61,321 bases of DNA from Flavobacteriales bacterium (GTDB lineage: Bacteria > Bacteroidota > Bacteroidia > Flavobacteriales_D > Sanyastnellaceae), in NCBI GenBank assembly GCA_027491215.1, contig JAIXWP010000105.1, positions 1 through 61,321 on the forward strand. Reading direction: 5' to 3'. The notes under the pieces are model-generated. The model had not been told where the DNA came from. It saw only the letters and a program-made list of their open reading frames with translations, and did not search any database. Shown in pieces: positions 60,984 through 61,321 of the stretch. Both the position numbers and the translations under genes were made by a program. Within the stretch, counting starts at the first letter, position 1; each line of letters opens with the position of its first letter.

Positions 60984-61321
60984 TTAAGATCTCTTATCGC
61001 CAGTCTTGTCAGCCATCAAGGTGCTCATTCCCATCATTTGTTGCATTGTCTTTTGCATACCGTCGGCGCTTCCGTCCAAGAAAATGACGTTGCCTTTGCC
61101 GTACTCTGCAAAATTCTTAATTGCCTCGGTCCACATTGAGAACATAATCATTGAAGTATCAAGATTTGCTTGTTGCATTTCTCTGGCAGCATTGTTCATA
61201 CCCTTTGCTACCTCTTCTCTGAAAAGAGCCACACCTTGACCTCTCAATTGTGCTGCCTCTCGTTCCGCCTCAGCTGCGATTTTAATTGCATTACCATCAG
61301 CCTCTGCTGCCTTGGTTTTAG
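60984..61321 (-). CDS. SPFH/flotillin-like protein (C-terminal part)
   Basis: Only the last ~112 residues lie in the window; the gene continues past the right edge. The sequence (IKIAAEAEREAAQLRGQGVALF, continuing LDTSMIMFSMWTEAIKNFAEYG and GNVIFLDGSADG) is typical of SPFH/Band 7 proteins that assemble on membranes. The apparent TTG start at 61247 is internal, since the open frame runs on to the edge. It is convergent with the DUF2330 gene. Confidence 0.85.
   Translation of the reverse strand, partial: KTKAAEADGNAIKIAAEAEREAAQLRGQGVALFREEVAKGMNNAAREMQQANLDTSMIMFSMWTEAIKNFAEYGKGNVIFLDGSADGMQKTMQQMMGMSTLMADKTGDKRS

Overview
This is a continuous chromosomal segment from a member of the Bacteroidota, most likely the class Flavobacteriia. 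Three signs support this. Several exported proteins end in type IX secretion (T9SS) signals, both the type A 'Por' tail and the type B gliding-motility tail, and a PorP/SprF protein is present. Many genes carry Bacteroidota-type -7 promoter boxes (TAnnTTTG, often TAnnTTCG here). Lineage-typical genes are present as well: DUF4249, BshA for bacillithiol, a fused E1 alpha/beta dehydrogenase, and a NagZ-like GH3 fused to a serine hydrolase. The order and genus cannot be settled from the sequence alone. I support 49 protein-coding genes and one tRNA-Arg(ACG). I see no rRNA, CRISPR array, prophage or classical insertion sequence.

Layout. 1-2.8 kb: two secreted alpha/beta hydrolases separated by four unrelated intergenic minisatellites, one of them with perfect G-quadruplex geometry. 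2.4-6.2 kb: a ferredoxin divergent from a LuxC-type acyl-CoA reductase, then a DUF4249 lipoprotein and a T9SS cargo protein. 6.2-12.1 kb: sbcDC, a small winged-helix-like gene, ribH and a membrane-anchored TPR protein. 12.3-19.8 kb: a very large TraB/GumN protein leading directly into recF and a DUF721 gene, then a five-heme T9SS cytochrome and an acetyltransferase. 19.8-26 kb: PIN-PhoH; a small GIY-YIG nuclease gene bracketed by inverted palindromic elements (the most novel structure I see); a serine hydrolase; tRNA-Arg; a barrel protein; and an exonuclease/GIY-YIG fusion.

26-35.7 kb: a GT-C glycosyltransferase with an acyl-CoA carboxylase beta subunit, a metal-cofactor-binding lipoprotein, a barrel protein, a 66-aa protein, an ECF sigma factor, uvrA and msrB. 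35.7-43.4 kb: a leftward cluster holding a fused E1 dehydrogenase, an alpha/beta hydrolase, a SprB-repeat adhesin, PorP/SprF and a stand-alone copy of the adhesin's N-terminal module. 43.6-50.7 kb: an AT-hook protein, two FAD oxidoreductases, a large TPR/coiled-coil protein and aroQ. 50.7-57.3 kb: bshA, the GH3/serine-hydrolase fusion, cmk and a CtlX-like hydrolase. 57.4-61.3 kb: a lipoprotein, a small secreted protein, an orphan RnfD-like membrane protein coupled to a DUF2330 protein, and the end of an SPFH-domain protein cut by the window edge.

Themes. DNA repair is well represented (SbcCD, RecF, UvrA and the exonuclease/GIY-YIG fusion). Envelope and T9SS functions dominate the rest. Packing is dense: several convergent genes have adjacent or overlapping stop codons. 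The interspersed palindromic and low-complexity repeats lie between genes.
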